Assembly: GCF_040712315.1 (NCBI RefSeq)
Contig: NC_134013.1
Coordinates: forward strand, 38,610,501-38,674,500
Source: Castanea sativa
Taxonomy: Eukaryota > Streptophyta > Magnoliopsida > Fagales > Fagaceae
Length of the DNA: 64,000 bases
Reading direction: 5' to 3'
Shown piece after piece: positions 46,964 through 58,112 of the stretch; the first letter of the stretch is position 1; each line of letters opens with the position of its first letter. Below the pieces are notes generated by a model, which saw nothing but the letters and a program-made list of their open reading frames with translations, was not told the origin of the DNA and ran no database searches. Made by a program: the position numbers and the translations under genes.

Positions 46964-47463
46964 TTGGTGATAGCAAAAATGAAAGTTAAAAGAAGGAAAG
47001 GAGTTTAAATGGTGGCCGAGGACAGAAGCCGAGAAGGAATGAATAAAGAAAAGTGAAAACTTACGGGAGTTGGCTATGCAATTCTTCACGAGCTTCTGGA
47101 GAGAAAAGGTAATGATTGACACTTAGAAGCGATTGATTTCTGAAAGAATGAATGAAGGTACGAGTTCCCAAGCGTTTTGACGTGCGGGAGGCGGCCTCGA
47201 AATTAAAATTCTCCCGCTCAAATTTTCAGAGCCAATCTGAGCTGTTGGATGCGCATCCCACCTTTGAACGTGGGGAACAGGATGTAACTTGCGGTCATAA
47301 ATGCGCGTGTTCTGGGTTTCGAAGCTCCAGAAGCATTTTCAGGGAACGAAAGGACCCATACACATGTGGCGGTTTACGAAGTGTGTGGAAGGTATGTTGT
47401 TCGGTTCAAAACTGTATTTCTCTCCTCGGATAGGAGGGGAAAAATAAAGTTTTGAGGGGCTAT
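46964..47463. other. leader/promoter region of the antisense gene and 3' end of element 2
   Basis: No sense-strand domain is recognised; the open frame at 47152-47433 has no family character. The polypurine tract sits at its right end. The promoter of the minus-strand gene should lie here or in the 3' LTR. Confidence 0.4.
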
Positions 47464-48236
47464 TGTGGGGGGTAAAAGCTCTTGAATAAACGTTTGGGTT
47501 TTGGGCCTGATTGACTATACCAGTTTGTTTTGATCAGGTCTCTAGGCCCACAAGTCAGTCTGCACTGTAGAGGTCCGAGGAGTTATCCGAGGAGGAATGT
47601 CTCCTCGGACAGGCCCAGCAATGACCCTGAGACTTGCTAAACGGGTTAGAGGCAGAATTCTGGAAGAACTGATAAGTAAGAGGGTGATCCAAGCACCCTT
47701 TAGAAGCAGGGACATGTGAGAAATATCTAAGGAAAAAGCTGTTACCACCACATTAAAGGCCCTGCATCTACCTCCCTGGCCGCATTAATGGGGAAATGAC
47801 CTCTGAACAGTAGAATTCAGTCTTCCTGCTGTTATTTGAAGACTTCAAGAAGGTGGTGGATGGGACAAGTTTCCAAAGGGAAGATTTGTGTGACACGTGG
47901 ATGAACCAGTGAAGAAGAGGAAGTATATAAGGAGACGAGAGAGGAAAAAGAGGGGGATCTGCACTTTCTGCTGAGAAAAATAGGAACTAAGAATTGTAAA
48001 CTTTGGCATAGAAAGAGAATATTTATACAAATCGTTCTCGGCTTACGTCCGAGAAGGTCTCCTTGTCATATTTGTTTATCATTTGCATAGATTGTGGCCC
48101 TCTAGCCTGTTAATCAAACTTCCAACATCCCGAACCTAGGTTTCCAAATCCATACTCTACAAATTTTATTGTATAAGGCTCATTGGGCCTGAGCCCAACA
48201 CTTGTTTTTGGGTTTGGGTACAATTGTGCACTTACA
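47464..48236 (+). repeat. 3' LTR of element 2
   Basis: 773 bp, TGTGGGGGG...CTTACA, with TATATAAG at 47924-47931 and CACGTGG at 47894-47900, matching the 5' copy. Confidence 0.94.
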
Positions 48237-48680
48237 ATATAAGTGATGATTAAGTTAATAATTATCCTAATATATTCCATATTTATAATTAATATAACTT
48301 ATATATATGTATATCTATAAGTTTTTATAATTTTATTACGTGTTTGTATACATGATATGATATGATGCACGATATAGAAAAATTAAGAATCAATTAATGA
48401 TACAATTCACTTTTTGACAACTATTACTTAGGTTAGTAATATACCAAAGTAATGTACACTTTGTTTCACATCTGCTCATAAATTAAAGTAATATTACTTT
48501 CATTTAAATTTATCACTTACATCAAGAGTCTTTTAGCTCAACTGAAACTAGTTAGCATGTTTTGGTATTTCTAGTGGAGATATCTATGTTTAAATCATCT
48601 CACCACCATTTATCAAATTATGAAAAAATTTGATTACTAACACTACTTTTCTTATACATCAATCACCACAAATTATATAA
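48237..48680. other. AT-rich spacer, possible SINE remnant
   Basis: A TTTTAGCTCAACTG...CTAGTGGAGATATCTATGTTTAAATC stretch at 48529-48595 resembles a decayed tRNA-like SINE head. No gene seen. Confidence 0.35.
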
Positions 48681-49501
48681 GGCAAAAATACATTTTTGGT
48701 CCCTACATTTTGGGCCAATTCCTATTTTGGTCCCTAAATTGATTTTGCTCCTAGGTTAGTCTTTGAAATCAGAAAATCGATTCTATTTTGGTCACTGCTG
48801 TCAACCTAATAACAGAAAAATCAAACATGACAAAAGAACTGCCTTGCTATCTAACATGACGCTGACGTGGGTATTAAAATATTATTTGAAAAGTTAGTTA
48901 ACATTTTTTAAATGCCATGTTAGCATTTAAATTTAAAAAAAAATTAAAACAAAAAATTTTAATTCCTAAATTTTAATTTTAATTTTAAAAAATAAAAAAC
49001 AAACCAAAAAAAATTACTTTCTTTCAATTTTTTTTTACTTTCTTTTAATTCAAATGATTTTTTTATTCCATTTTTTTTTTGGGAAGAACATGTTCATGTT
49101 TTTTGTGTTATTTCCTAGAATACGATTCTTATTCTTGGAAAATTAATCCTTATTTTCTCATCATTTTCTTTGTCTTTCTTGTACTTTCTTTATAACCAAA
49201 CACATCAAAACAAAATAAATAAATTAAATGTCTTTCTTGTCTTTTTTTTTCTTTCATTATTTTTCAGAAGAACATGTTTATGTTCTTTGTGTTCTTCCCC
49301 ATAATCAATATCTAGCAAAGAACCAAACTCCAAACCCAGATCTCAACTAAACCCCAAACCCAGCAAAGCAACCAAACCCATAAACCCAACAACCAAACCG
49401 AGCACCAGCAAAGCAAACCTTAGCCTTCAAACCCAAAAACCCTCAAATCAAAAAACATGAACATCAAACCCAAGCAAAAGAATAGAAACCCAGCAACCAG
49501 C

Positions 49502-51503
49502 TGTTGATGCCCACTTTGGCAAGGAGGCCCAATAGCAAGAAGAATCCCAACAATATGGGAGGAAAAGAGTTAGTAAATTGAGAAGAAAAACATTAGGAAT
49601 GGCAGGAATAATGGATCATAGGCCTAAAAAATAGCAAATGGGCCTCAAAAAAAGCAAGCAGGTCTAAAGGAGCCTAGAGAAAGAAATAGTAAACCCACGG
49701 GCATTATGAGAAATAGAAAACAAGCAAGAATGGGGCAAAGAAGTCCGAAGTAATGAATTAAGTGAGTAAGGGGTTGATGGAAAGCCCATAAACCCCAAAA
49801 GTAATGGATATGGAAATTTGGGTTGGGGAAGCCCAAAAGACTTAGCAAAGGCCTATGGGAGTAAAGAATTGAAATGGGCCGAGGATGCCCAAGGAAAGGA
49901 AATGGGTCAAGGATGCCCAAAAGGATGAGATGGGCCAAGGAAGCCTGAAATAGCATGAATACTAGCCCAATGATAATATTGGGCCATTGGAATTAAGTAA
50001 AGGGAAGGCATACAGTAAGCCCTAAGGAGGCCCAACAAGCACAGGTAAAAAAATAGCACAGCAGGAATGACAGAATGACATGACAGAAGTGCTAACGGAT
50101 CCACGAAAGGGGCAAAGAATGGATTAGAGAAGGAATAACCCGTAATCAAGCAAGGCCTAGCCTAGGAAGGAAGTAAGACATAAAGAACGAAGGCCTAGGG
50201 AACCATTCATACCACAAGAGGTCATGAACGAGCAGTAGAATGTACAGACGTGCCTTCAAGTCATGGCAAATGCATGAGCAACAGACAAGCCATGGATACA
50301 CATGGAAGTAAAGCACGCACAAGGCTTAGGCACCACTAACTTGTACCCAGCCACTACAGGAGTGATGGACCATGGGTCAGAGATAAGAGAGGGCATAGTC
50401 TAGCGATGGGGAGAATGGGAGAGCCTATTCTGGAATTCCTGATCAAACTCTTTTGGGAAAAACATCCTGCTGGGATGACATACCACCCAAAAGAGGAAAG
50501 AATGAGTTGGAATCGCTAGGGGAATGCCATGAGGGATGGTGAGAAAGAGTGTCTTCCCTTATCCGGATGGGAATGCCATGGTGAGCAAGCAAATAAAATA
50601 AGACTCTTTGTCTGGTAACACGATGTGGCACGATTAGCATAGGTAAGTGGTGCTGGCTGAGTAGCTGTCAAACCAGTGGGTGGTCTGGAAGGACACCCAC
50701 ACCCAGACAAAAGCAGTTAAGGGGTAAAATAGTAAAAATTCATCATGGCAGGCAGTATAAAAGGGCACTCCGCCATGCACGGCAAACAACGAAAGGAGGG
50801 GGAACAAAAAAACAATAGGAAGGCAGGAGAAAACATAGCAACCCCACAAGAGAACAGCAAAAAAAAAAAAAAAAGAGTAGAAAACTTAGAAAGAAAAAGA
50901 AAGAGTTAGAAAAAGAAACAGATAGTAGGCAAGATTGTGATAGTAGACATGCACCGATAGGCTAATTTTTTCTCTCCCTCTAAAAGCCTACCCTCTAGTA
51001 AGGATTAAGGAATTTGAGCATAAGCCATTTACGCTCATTCTCTCAAAGTGGGTAATTTCCGGGGTAGGATCTCCCCGTGAGGTTACCCGCATTGAAGAAA
51101 TGGTTCCCTTCTTGGACTTGACTCCGTAAGAGAACCAAACATGGTAGGCTGACCATTCATTCTTTCATTTTATTGATTAAGCATTGGTGTTATTTCCCCT
51201 TTATTACTATCATCTTATTTATGCTGCATTTATATTGCTGTACCGCTCTATCGTTTATTTCATTTAGTATTCCTTGCTTTTCTGGCTGACAGTAAGCATA
51301 TTTCCTTTTATCGTTGTTATATTATACCTGCCTGGCATAACTCTTATGTAATGGTTTCCTCTGCCATGGGCATGTCTCCAAAGTTCTAGCAAAGGCGCTT
51401 TAGTTTGCGCACAAGCTGGTCCTGACTCTCCTACCTAGAACCATTGGGCCATAGTGTGGCAGGAGGCGGCCCAACCTGCAGTTGCAAAAAAAGGCCCACC
51501 ACA
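49502..51503 (+). mobile_element. solo LTR of about 2.0 kb nested in the Mutator-like element
   Basis: It begins TGTTGATGCCCACTTTGG and ends GGCCCACCACA, with flanks CCAGC and CTAGC (one C-to-T difference), as for a 5-bp target duplication. Inside, AGTATAAAAGGGC at about 50754 is a strong TATA box. There is no coding region and no second LTR, so this is best read as a solo LTR left after recombination. The borders are inferred and could shift by a few bases. Orientation is from the TATA box. Confidence 0.6.
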
Positions 51504-51776
51504 CTAGCAAAGCACCACCATCAAATCAAAATCTTCCAAAATTTCCCAGCAACCAACAAAGCCTTAATATCAAATCCAAAAAAATTCTAAGCTAAAAACT
51601 TTGGAATCAACCTTAGAGAGAGGGTAAGGCAGAGAAAGGTGTGACAACCTTTGATCTGGGCTTCACAACAACACAACACCGCCACTGATCTGCCTCTATG
51701 AAACCCACACCCTCACTTCCTTCCTTTCCTTAAACATCGTTTTTGAAACTTACTTCTCGTTCCAGCTCAAATTTGA

Positions 51777-51970
51777 TATAGAGGCCTAAGGAAGCGTCCA
51801 TGGGGTTGCTACACAGCTGAGATCCGCAACCTAGGGAAGAAGACCTGAGTCTGGCTTGGCACTTTTGACATGGCCAAAAAGGCAGCACGTGCCTACAATG
51901 CCGCAACTTGTGAGTTTCACAGCACCATTGAATCCTCTTCCCTACCACCTCCACCACTCAACCTGCGAAT
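51777..51970 (+). pseudogene. AP2/ERF DNA-binding domain fragment captured by a Mutator-like element
   Basis: The frame reads YRGLRKRPWGCYTAEIRN, then LGKKT-stop-VWLGTFDMAKKAARAYNAAT, then CEFHSTIESSSLPPPP. This is the core of a plant ERF domain: the family has Y-R-G-V-R-K-R-P-W-G-R-Y-A-A-E-I-R-D and V-W-L-G-T-F-D-T-A-E-E-A-A-R-A-Y-D. The arginine after K-K-T is TGA, explained by CGA to TGA. The DNA-contacting arginine after W-G is cysteine. The N-terminal part of the domain is missing (out-of-frame stop just upstream). ERF proteins bind GCC-box promoters in the nucleus; this copy cannot do so. The Ser/Pro tail suggests a source in the ERF4/ERF3-like repressor group, with low certainty. Confidence 0.8.
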
Positions 51971-52503
51971 CCAAACCGACACTGCCGCCTCCACTAAGAG
52001 AGAGAGAGAGAGAGAGAGCTATTTTTGAATTCTCCAGGAAACTCACCGCCTCCAATTGATTCAATTCTGGCTCTCTCTCTGTCTCTCTCTCCTTTGACCT
52101 CTTTGTCTCTCAGTCGGGTTAGTGTAGGGATTTTGAAATAGTTATTTTGATTTTGTTGGGAGGGGAAATTAAGAAATAAATAATAAAGTAAAAATAAATA
52201 TTAGATTTTTGAAAAAAAAAATTTGATGTGGTTTAAAAAAAATTAAAATGCTAACATGGGATTTTTAAAAAGCCAATTAACTTTTTTTAATAATATTTTA
52301 ATACCCACGTCAGCATCATATTAGCTAGCAGCACACTTCGTATGCCATGTTTGATTTTTCTGTTAGTAGGTTGACGGTAAGAACCAAAACAGAATTGATT
52401 TTCTGATTTTAGAGACTGACCTAGGTGCAAAATCAATTTAAGGATCAAAATGAAAATTGACCCAAAATGTAGAGACCAAAAATGTATTTTTGCCATTACG
52501 TAA

Positions 52504-54440
52504 GCAATTATAAGAAAAAACATATGGAAGATTATTGTGTCTCTATACATTGATAAATATAAAATGTCAAAGGAATAATTAGCAATTAGAATAATGACTG
52601 GTGGGCTTGATTTCTTGGAAAACATTTATTTGGGGAAAAGAAACTCTGTAGGTTTACATCTACGTCAAATTGAACCATGTTACTTCTAGTTCTGCAGATT
52701 TGTCATTTTGGTTGGATAAAGGTGTTACAAATTGCTTCTTCCGAGCTTAACAAAGATGAATGAATTAGAATGAATCGGTACAATTAAAATTTAAAAGGAC
52801 AAGGTTGAATTTGGCATAGGCATAAAACTATGAGGCTGTTTTTGTATTTTTCTCAAATTATTTATTTATTTTTCCTGTTTGGTTTTTAGTTCTCGCCAAT
52901 AAAATAGGGGAAAATCAAAGTTGCATGTACAAGATGGCATGAACTATTTATACATGACAAAGTTGCTTCTTTCTTTTGTCATTGTTTTTTTAAAAATAGT
53001 TTAAACTAAATGACTAAACTCAACTCATTGGCTTTATATTAATTATCGACGCACATAACCACACTCATATATATATATATATATATATAAAACCGAACCT
53101 CTGCTAGCACCACAATTTTCCACATCAACATCATTTAAAAAAAAATCTGATTTTTTTTTTCTCTAGAACCCAATAATACAAAAAAAAAAAAATTCTCCTC
53201 CCTCAAACCTGATTCTTTGCCCATCTTCAATCCGACTCCAAGTTTCTGAAAAACCTAAAAAAACACACGGTGAAACCTTCAACTACCTCCTTCCTTCTCT
53301 CTCACTCCAATCTCTATCTCCAATGAGACCTAGAAAACTTATAAATCAACCTATTGAACAATGAAAAAAAGTTTGCAGAGCTGTGATCCTTGAACAAATA
53401 ACATTCTTGGATGACAAAGCAGTCTTTTTATTCAATTGGTGATAAGAACACATATTTCTCTCTTAAAAATTTATATGCAGTTTCTATCCATGCTTTGTGC
53501 ATAAAGTCTATGATCTGCTACTGGTATGGTATTTTCCGTCCATACCAATTTATATATCTTCTTTTGCCGCAACACAATGTTATCTCTACAACTTCTTTCT
53601 CTTCAAAATTTATGAGGGTTCTACTATATTCCAAAACATCTTAGATGAAGGAGGCTCATGTGTGGCCTGGGAAGTAGGGACATGTCTAATTATATCGTTC
53701 TATGGCTACACAATTTATTTATTTGATTTTAACCAAATTTTAGCAACATGTTTCTCTAAAAAAAAAACGATGTATTTTACCACTATGCACCTTTTGTTAT
53801 ACATTTTTCTATTATGAGTGTGTGGAAGAAGATTGTGATGACCATTAAGTATCTCTTTGAGATGGATTTGTTGGACTAGCAGTGGTGTTCATCAGTTGCA
53901 ATAAGGTTATACCCTCATGCCCAATTCTTTTGTTGTATGTATTGAATATAAATTGGATTTTTTTTGGCTTAAGCGTATATTAGATTTAGGGATTAGGTTT
54001 GCATGACATAATTAGGGGAATGACCAATTTAATTTTACTTTGAATAAATTACATAATTTTTTTCGTTCTTTGCTTTCTTTCTTTCTTTCTTTTTTATTTT
54101 TTATCTTTCATCCTAATATGTCAATAAGTTTTTAATTTCTAGATTACATTATTCTTTTTTTTTTTCAAGTTCCTCTATTTCAGCACCTGTACATCAATCA
54201 AGTTCTATTTCTTGGCTATATCTGTTAGGTATTTGACAAAACACCTACAAGAGTAACTGTTGTACATGTATTAGAATAATAGAATAAATAAACTGGCATA
54301 AACTATTTGATGATGGCCCATGGTCACTAAGCTACATCTTGCTATTCAATGTGTCATTAAGTCATGTATTTCTCTTAGAATTGCTTCAAATGAGCAATAA
54401 TTTGCTTTGTTGGCAAATTAAGAAATACGTGACAAGGTCA
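52504..54440. other. intergenic stretch without recognised genes
   Basis: It contains a (TA)n run at about 53069-53089 and AT-rich sequence. The open frames 53411-53644 and 53497-53817 (+) are not recognised and look accidental. Confidence 0.45.
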
Positions 54441-54790
54441 CTACACACACACACACACACACACACACCTACCTTGGTTGACTAGCTCAAATCCTAATGA
54501 AATTTGTATATTCCTTTATGTGTGAGTTATTCCTTAAAATCCAAAGTGAAAATGTCCATTTATATGTATATATATACACACACACACACACACACCTACC
54601 TTGGTTGACCAGCTCAAATCCTAATGAAATTTGTATATTCTTTTATGTGTGAGTTATTCCTTAAAATCCAAAGTGAAAATGTCTATTTATACACACACAC
54701 ACACACACACACCTACCTTGGTTGACCAACTCAAATCCTAATGAAATTTGTAGTTTCCTTTTTGTGTGAGTTATTCCTTAAAATCCAAAG
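54441..54790. repeat. three tandem copies of a ~120-bp unit bounded by (CA)n tracts
   Basis: CCTACCTTGGTTGAC recurs at 54468, 54595 and 54712, each preceded by a (CA)n tract and followed by CAAATCCTAATGAAATTTGTA and AAATCCAAAGTGAAAA. Spacing is 127 and 117 bp; the difference comes from the dinucleotide tracts. Confidence 0.93.
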
Positions 54791-55883
54791 TGAAAAGGTC
54801 CATTTAAGTTAAATTTCTCTCAATCTAACAAAAAATGCATTTAATTTCATTAAAAAAAATATTTAGCATTTCTAAGAACTTTCTCGTGTATCGCATGGGT
54901 TAGCAACTAGTTCATATATAAAATAATTCATTGTGTGTTTATTTAACCAATCAAATACTTGAATAATTACTAACTTTGCAATTTTTTTCTTCAATTTTTC
55001 TAACTTTATGACAAAAAGTTATTATAACAAGATAACTATACACATTCATGTAACAAATCCTCTCTATTTCCTAATTATTAAATTATATAAAATTATATTA
55101 TATTTATATTGTACACACGAACATCCACGTACACGTCATTGTTTACACAAATGACATTATAAAAAAAAGTAACGCACACAATCAATATTAAACACACTCA
55201 TATACATATAATAAAAAATTTATAATAAAAAGTGATATTTACAATTCACAAATACTTAGTCTTATTTTAAAGTAAAAAATACTTGAAATAAATGTACATA
55301 AAATTTAAGTCAGAGTATGTAAAAATATTTTTAAGAAAAAACTAATGTATTATACTAACAAAAAAAATTATTATATATATATATATATATATTTTTTTTT
55401 TAAGTCAGGGGTTCAAATGAACCCCCTGACCAAAGAGTACCGCCGCCCCTGCCTCATTTTTTTCGTAATAGTCACAAGCAAACCCTTCATACTAACTTCA
55501 AAGTTTTGCTATAATGCTAAATATGATTGTTTTGTTGCCATGTCAAAATATTCTATTCACCTTTTGTAGGTGTTCTTTTCTATAGCCTTATCCTTTTCGG
55601 TTCCAATCAACTTTTCATTCAGGAAGACCCAACCCGCTATAAGCTAACTCTTCTCACTACTACTATTTACCTGTGATCTGATCAGAGCGTGAGGAGAAGG
55701 CTTGTAGGCTTACTATCCCCAATTGTTTATCAATCTCATTCACAACATCATGTTGGTTGCAGTGCTACGCTAGGCTTAAATAATTTCAGTCACTGCCATA
55801 GGCATAGGGTACTCATTAATTCGTATCACCTTGTACGGAATTTAGCAATTCTTCACTTTTTTCTTTTATTTTTTTTATTAGAA
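54791..55883. other. AT-rich intergenic stretch with a hairpin
   Basis: An (AT)n run at about 55373-55393 is followed by a 27-base hairpin at 55404-55430, in which GTCAGGGGTTC pairs with GAACCCCCTGAC. The hairpin is probably a transposon end. No gene seen. Confidence 0.5.
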
Positions 55884-56048
55884 ATACTACGTCGATAATA
55901 TTTTCACAACAAATTATACGTAATTAGTTATTATTAATTTTTAATTTAAACTTATTACTGAAATTATTATTTTACTATTAATAACAACCGTAACAACTTG
56001 CCACATAAATTTTGTTGTGAAAATATTATAAATATATCATTTTTCTTT
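55884..56048. mobile_element. short MITE
   Basis: The ends TACGTCGATAATATTTTCAC and TGTTGTGAAAATATTATAAA are imperfect inverted repeats about 165 bp apart. The same family is embedded in both arms of the palindromic Mutator-like element at 5189-6367. Confidence 0.6.
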
Positions 56049-56302
56049 ACATTAAAGGAGAGAGAAAGCATTTGAACCTAGAATTTTTATTGATTTATTT
56101 TTATGGATAAACTATTAAATATCTTAACGTGTAAGAAAGAATCTTGACATATGTGAAATAAAAATTATTGGAACCACTTAAACAACATAATAAATAATTG
56201 TTATTAGTAAAACATAAAATATTTGACTTTTTTTTGTAATTAATAAGACATGAATTTGTAATATTTATACAATAAAATTAGTATATTTTATTTCTAGCAT
56301 GA

Positions 56303-57000
56303 TTTCATGTGAAAACTGAACTTTCTTTGTTTGGGAGTTCATAAGGGAATAGAATGGAATGGATTGGAGTGGATCAAAGTAAGAGAAAGGAATGGAAAAT
56401 AATAGAATGAAATGGAATGGAATTAAGACCTCGTTTGGGAGGAGGGAATGGAAAGGAATGAAAAGAATAATTTTAGAATATTCTTCCCTCCCCTTCCCTT
56501 CCCTTGTTTGGGAGTTTTAATGGAGGGAATGGAAAGTTCATTCCCTTGTTTGGGAGTTTAAGTGGGAGAGAATGGAGTGGGTAGGAGGGAATACTCATTC
56601 CTCTCTATTCTCTTAAAACCTCAAATTTTCATTCCCCCCGAAATTGGGAGGAATGGAAGGGAATGAAATTAAATTTAATGAATTTTTTACTAAAACTCTC
56701 AAAATACTCCTATATATTCATCCCTTTATTTTAAAATAGGGGTTTAATAGTAATATTGTCATAAAATAATTCTATTTCATTCCCTCCATGTTACTCCCAA
56801 ACAAGATTACTTACATTCCATTCATTTTCATTCCTTTCTATTCCTTTATTTTAAAACATCCAATCAAGGTTACTTAATTCCATTCCATTCCATTCCTTTC
56901 CCTTACTTAAATATATTCCATTCCATTCTATTCATTTCCATTCCCTTATAATTTCATGTGAAAACTAAACTTTCTTTGTTTGGGAGTTCATAAGGGAATG
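56303..57000. mobile_element. (GGAAT)-rich MITE copies, left arm
   Basis: A direct repeat of about 45 bp (ATTTCATGTGAAAACT...GTTTGGGAGTTCATAAGG) starts at 56303 and again at about 56952. Between them lies a MITE copy running CCTCGTTTGGGAGGAGGG (56428) to ATTCCATTCCATTC. The same MITE is found inverted at 62955-63500. No coding capacity. Confidence 0.75.
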
Positions 57001-58045
57001 TGTTAAGGACATATTTTATGTAGTTGGCTAATCCTTTGACAAAATACACTTTACTTGTATTTGGATTGATCTAGGATGTGTTTAATACTTCAAGAACATG
57101 TTGTTCAAGTCTAGTATTAAAGTCATGAAGATTGGATCAAGAAACAAGTGAAGAAAAGGTGTTTACTAAAGCTGGACAGCTGCTGGATAGCTGCTGGACA
57201 GCTGCTCGATAGCTGCTGGACAGCTGCTCGATAGCTGCTCGACAGATAGCTATCTATCGAGGTTTAATAAGGCTCGACAGATGCTATCTATTGAGGCTAT
57301 CTATCAAGGTTACGGAAATCAGAATTTTCAAATCTGATTTTTGGGCCAGGCTTTTTTATTTGTGTAGGGTTGCTTTTTTATTTGTGTAGGGTTTCTTTTC
57401 TCACAACTCTAGACATATATAAAGCTTATTTTGGAGACCGTCACACAAGAGAATAACAAGGAGAATATATGCAAAAGGTGACCGAACTCTTATTCTCTCA
57501 AAAAAGAAGCTACTGCGTCTTTGCGCCTTAGGGTTTTGTAACCAAGTGCTTATTGATCTTCATTGTTGATGAAGTGAAGAACTTTGCAACCAACATCTTC
57601 TTCTCTCTAGTTGGTGATTGAAGTCGCGTACTAGGATCCGCGCAATTAGTTAGTCACGTATTGGGATTCGTGCATCAAAGGGTGGCGTTCATATATTGAA
57701 GAGTTCAGAGGTTCTGAAGCGATAGAAGATTTCTGCTGTGAGTTCATCTATGGGGATTGTAGAGTATAGGGACAAAGGATTTGTACTAGATCTGAAACTT
57801 CTCTTTACTATAGTGAATTGCTTTTCGGGAAAGTTTCCCTCAAGGTTTTTTTACTATGAAACTAGTTGGTTTCATTAGTTATCCTAGGTCATCATCTCTT
57901 ATCTTATTTATTTTTCCGTTGCACTTAGTTTTGACATGATATTGATGTTTGTTTGTCTTAACAAGTTTATGCATAATAAATCTAATTAATAACTTGGATT
58001 TAAAATTTGTTAATTCTATCAACCGGGGTCTAAATTTCCCAACAA
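57001..58045 (+). repeat. 5' LTR of element 3
   Basis: 1045 bp. A TATATAAAG box lies at about 57416-57424. It contains six copies of an 11-bp unit (AGCTGCTGGAC/AGCTGCTCGAT) near 57175-57245 and a 21-bp duplication (TTTTTATTTGTGTAGGGTTG) that the 3' LTR lacks. Confidence 0.94.
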
Positions 58046-58112
58046 GTGGTATCAAAGAGGGTATACTCTGATTGGATAAATTTCCTGAGTGTGATCCTTG
58101 ACCCCCATTGTC

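Larger units (their letters stand above)
36583..48241 (+). mobile_element. Ty3/gypsy LTR retrotransposon, Tat-type, with antisense gene and tandem array (element 2)
   Basis: The element (36588-48236, 11,649 bp) has LTRs starting TGTGGGGGGTAAAA and ending CACTTACA, and an exact 5-bp target duplication ATATA (36583-36587 and 48237-48241). The primer-binding motif ATTGACGCCGTCTGTGGGAA follows the 5' LTR, and a purine-rich GAGGGGCTAT precedes the 3' LTR. Domain order on the + strand is gag, protease, RT, RNase H, archaeal-like RNase H, integrase. Then come about eight 151-bp tandem repeats and, on the minus strand, an antisense multi-exon gene. The LTRs are clearly more alike than those of element 1, so this insertion is younger, but gag-pol still has many stops. 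Confidence 0.95.
48672..52503. mobile_element. Mutator-like element with ~270-bp inverted repeats carrying a gene fragment (Pack-MULE)
   Basis: The element (48681-52494) starts GGCAAAAATACATTTTTGG and ends with its inverse, CCAAAAATGTATTTTTGCC. The similarity between the ends extends about 270 bp inward, including GATTTTTCTGTTA and the ACGCTGACGTGGGTATTAAA block. The 9-bp flanks ATTATATAA (48672-48680) and ATTACGTAA (52495-52503) match at seven of nine positions, and the two differences are exactly a CG to TA change, as expected from methyl-CpG decay. There is no transposase. It holds an AP2/ERF fragment (51777-51970) and is interrupted by a solo LTR (49502-51503). Confidence 0.8.

Noticed and set aside
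53411..53817. Overlapping + strand frames of 77 and 106 residues
   Set aside because: AT-rich sequence, rich in Tyr/Phe/Ile/Leu, no domain, and no splice or promoter support.
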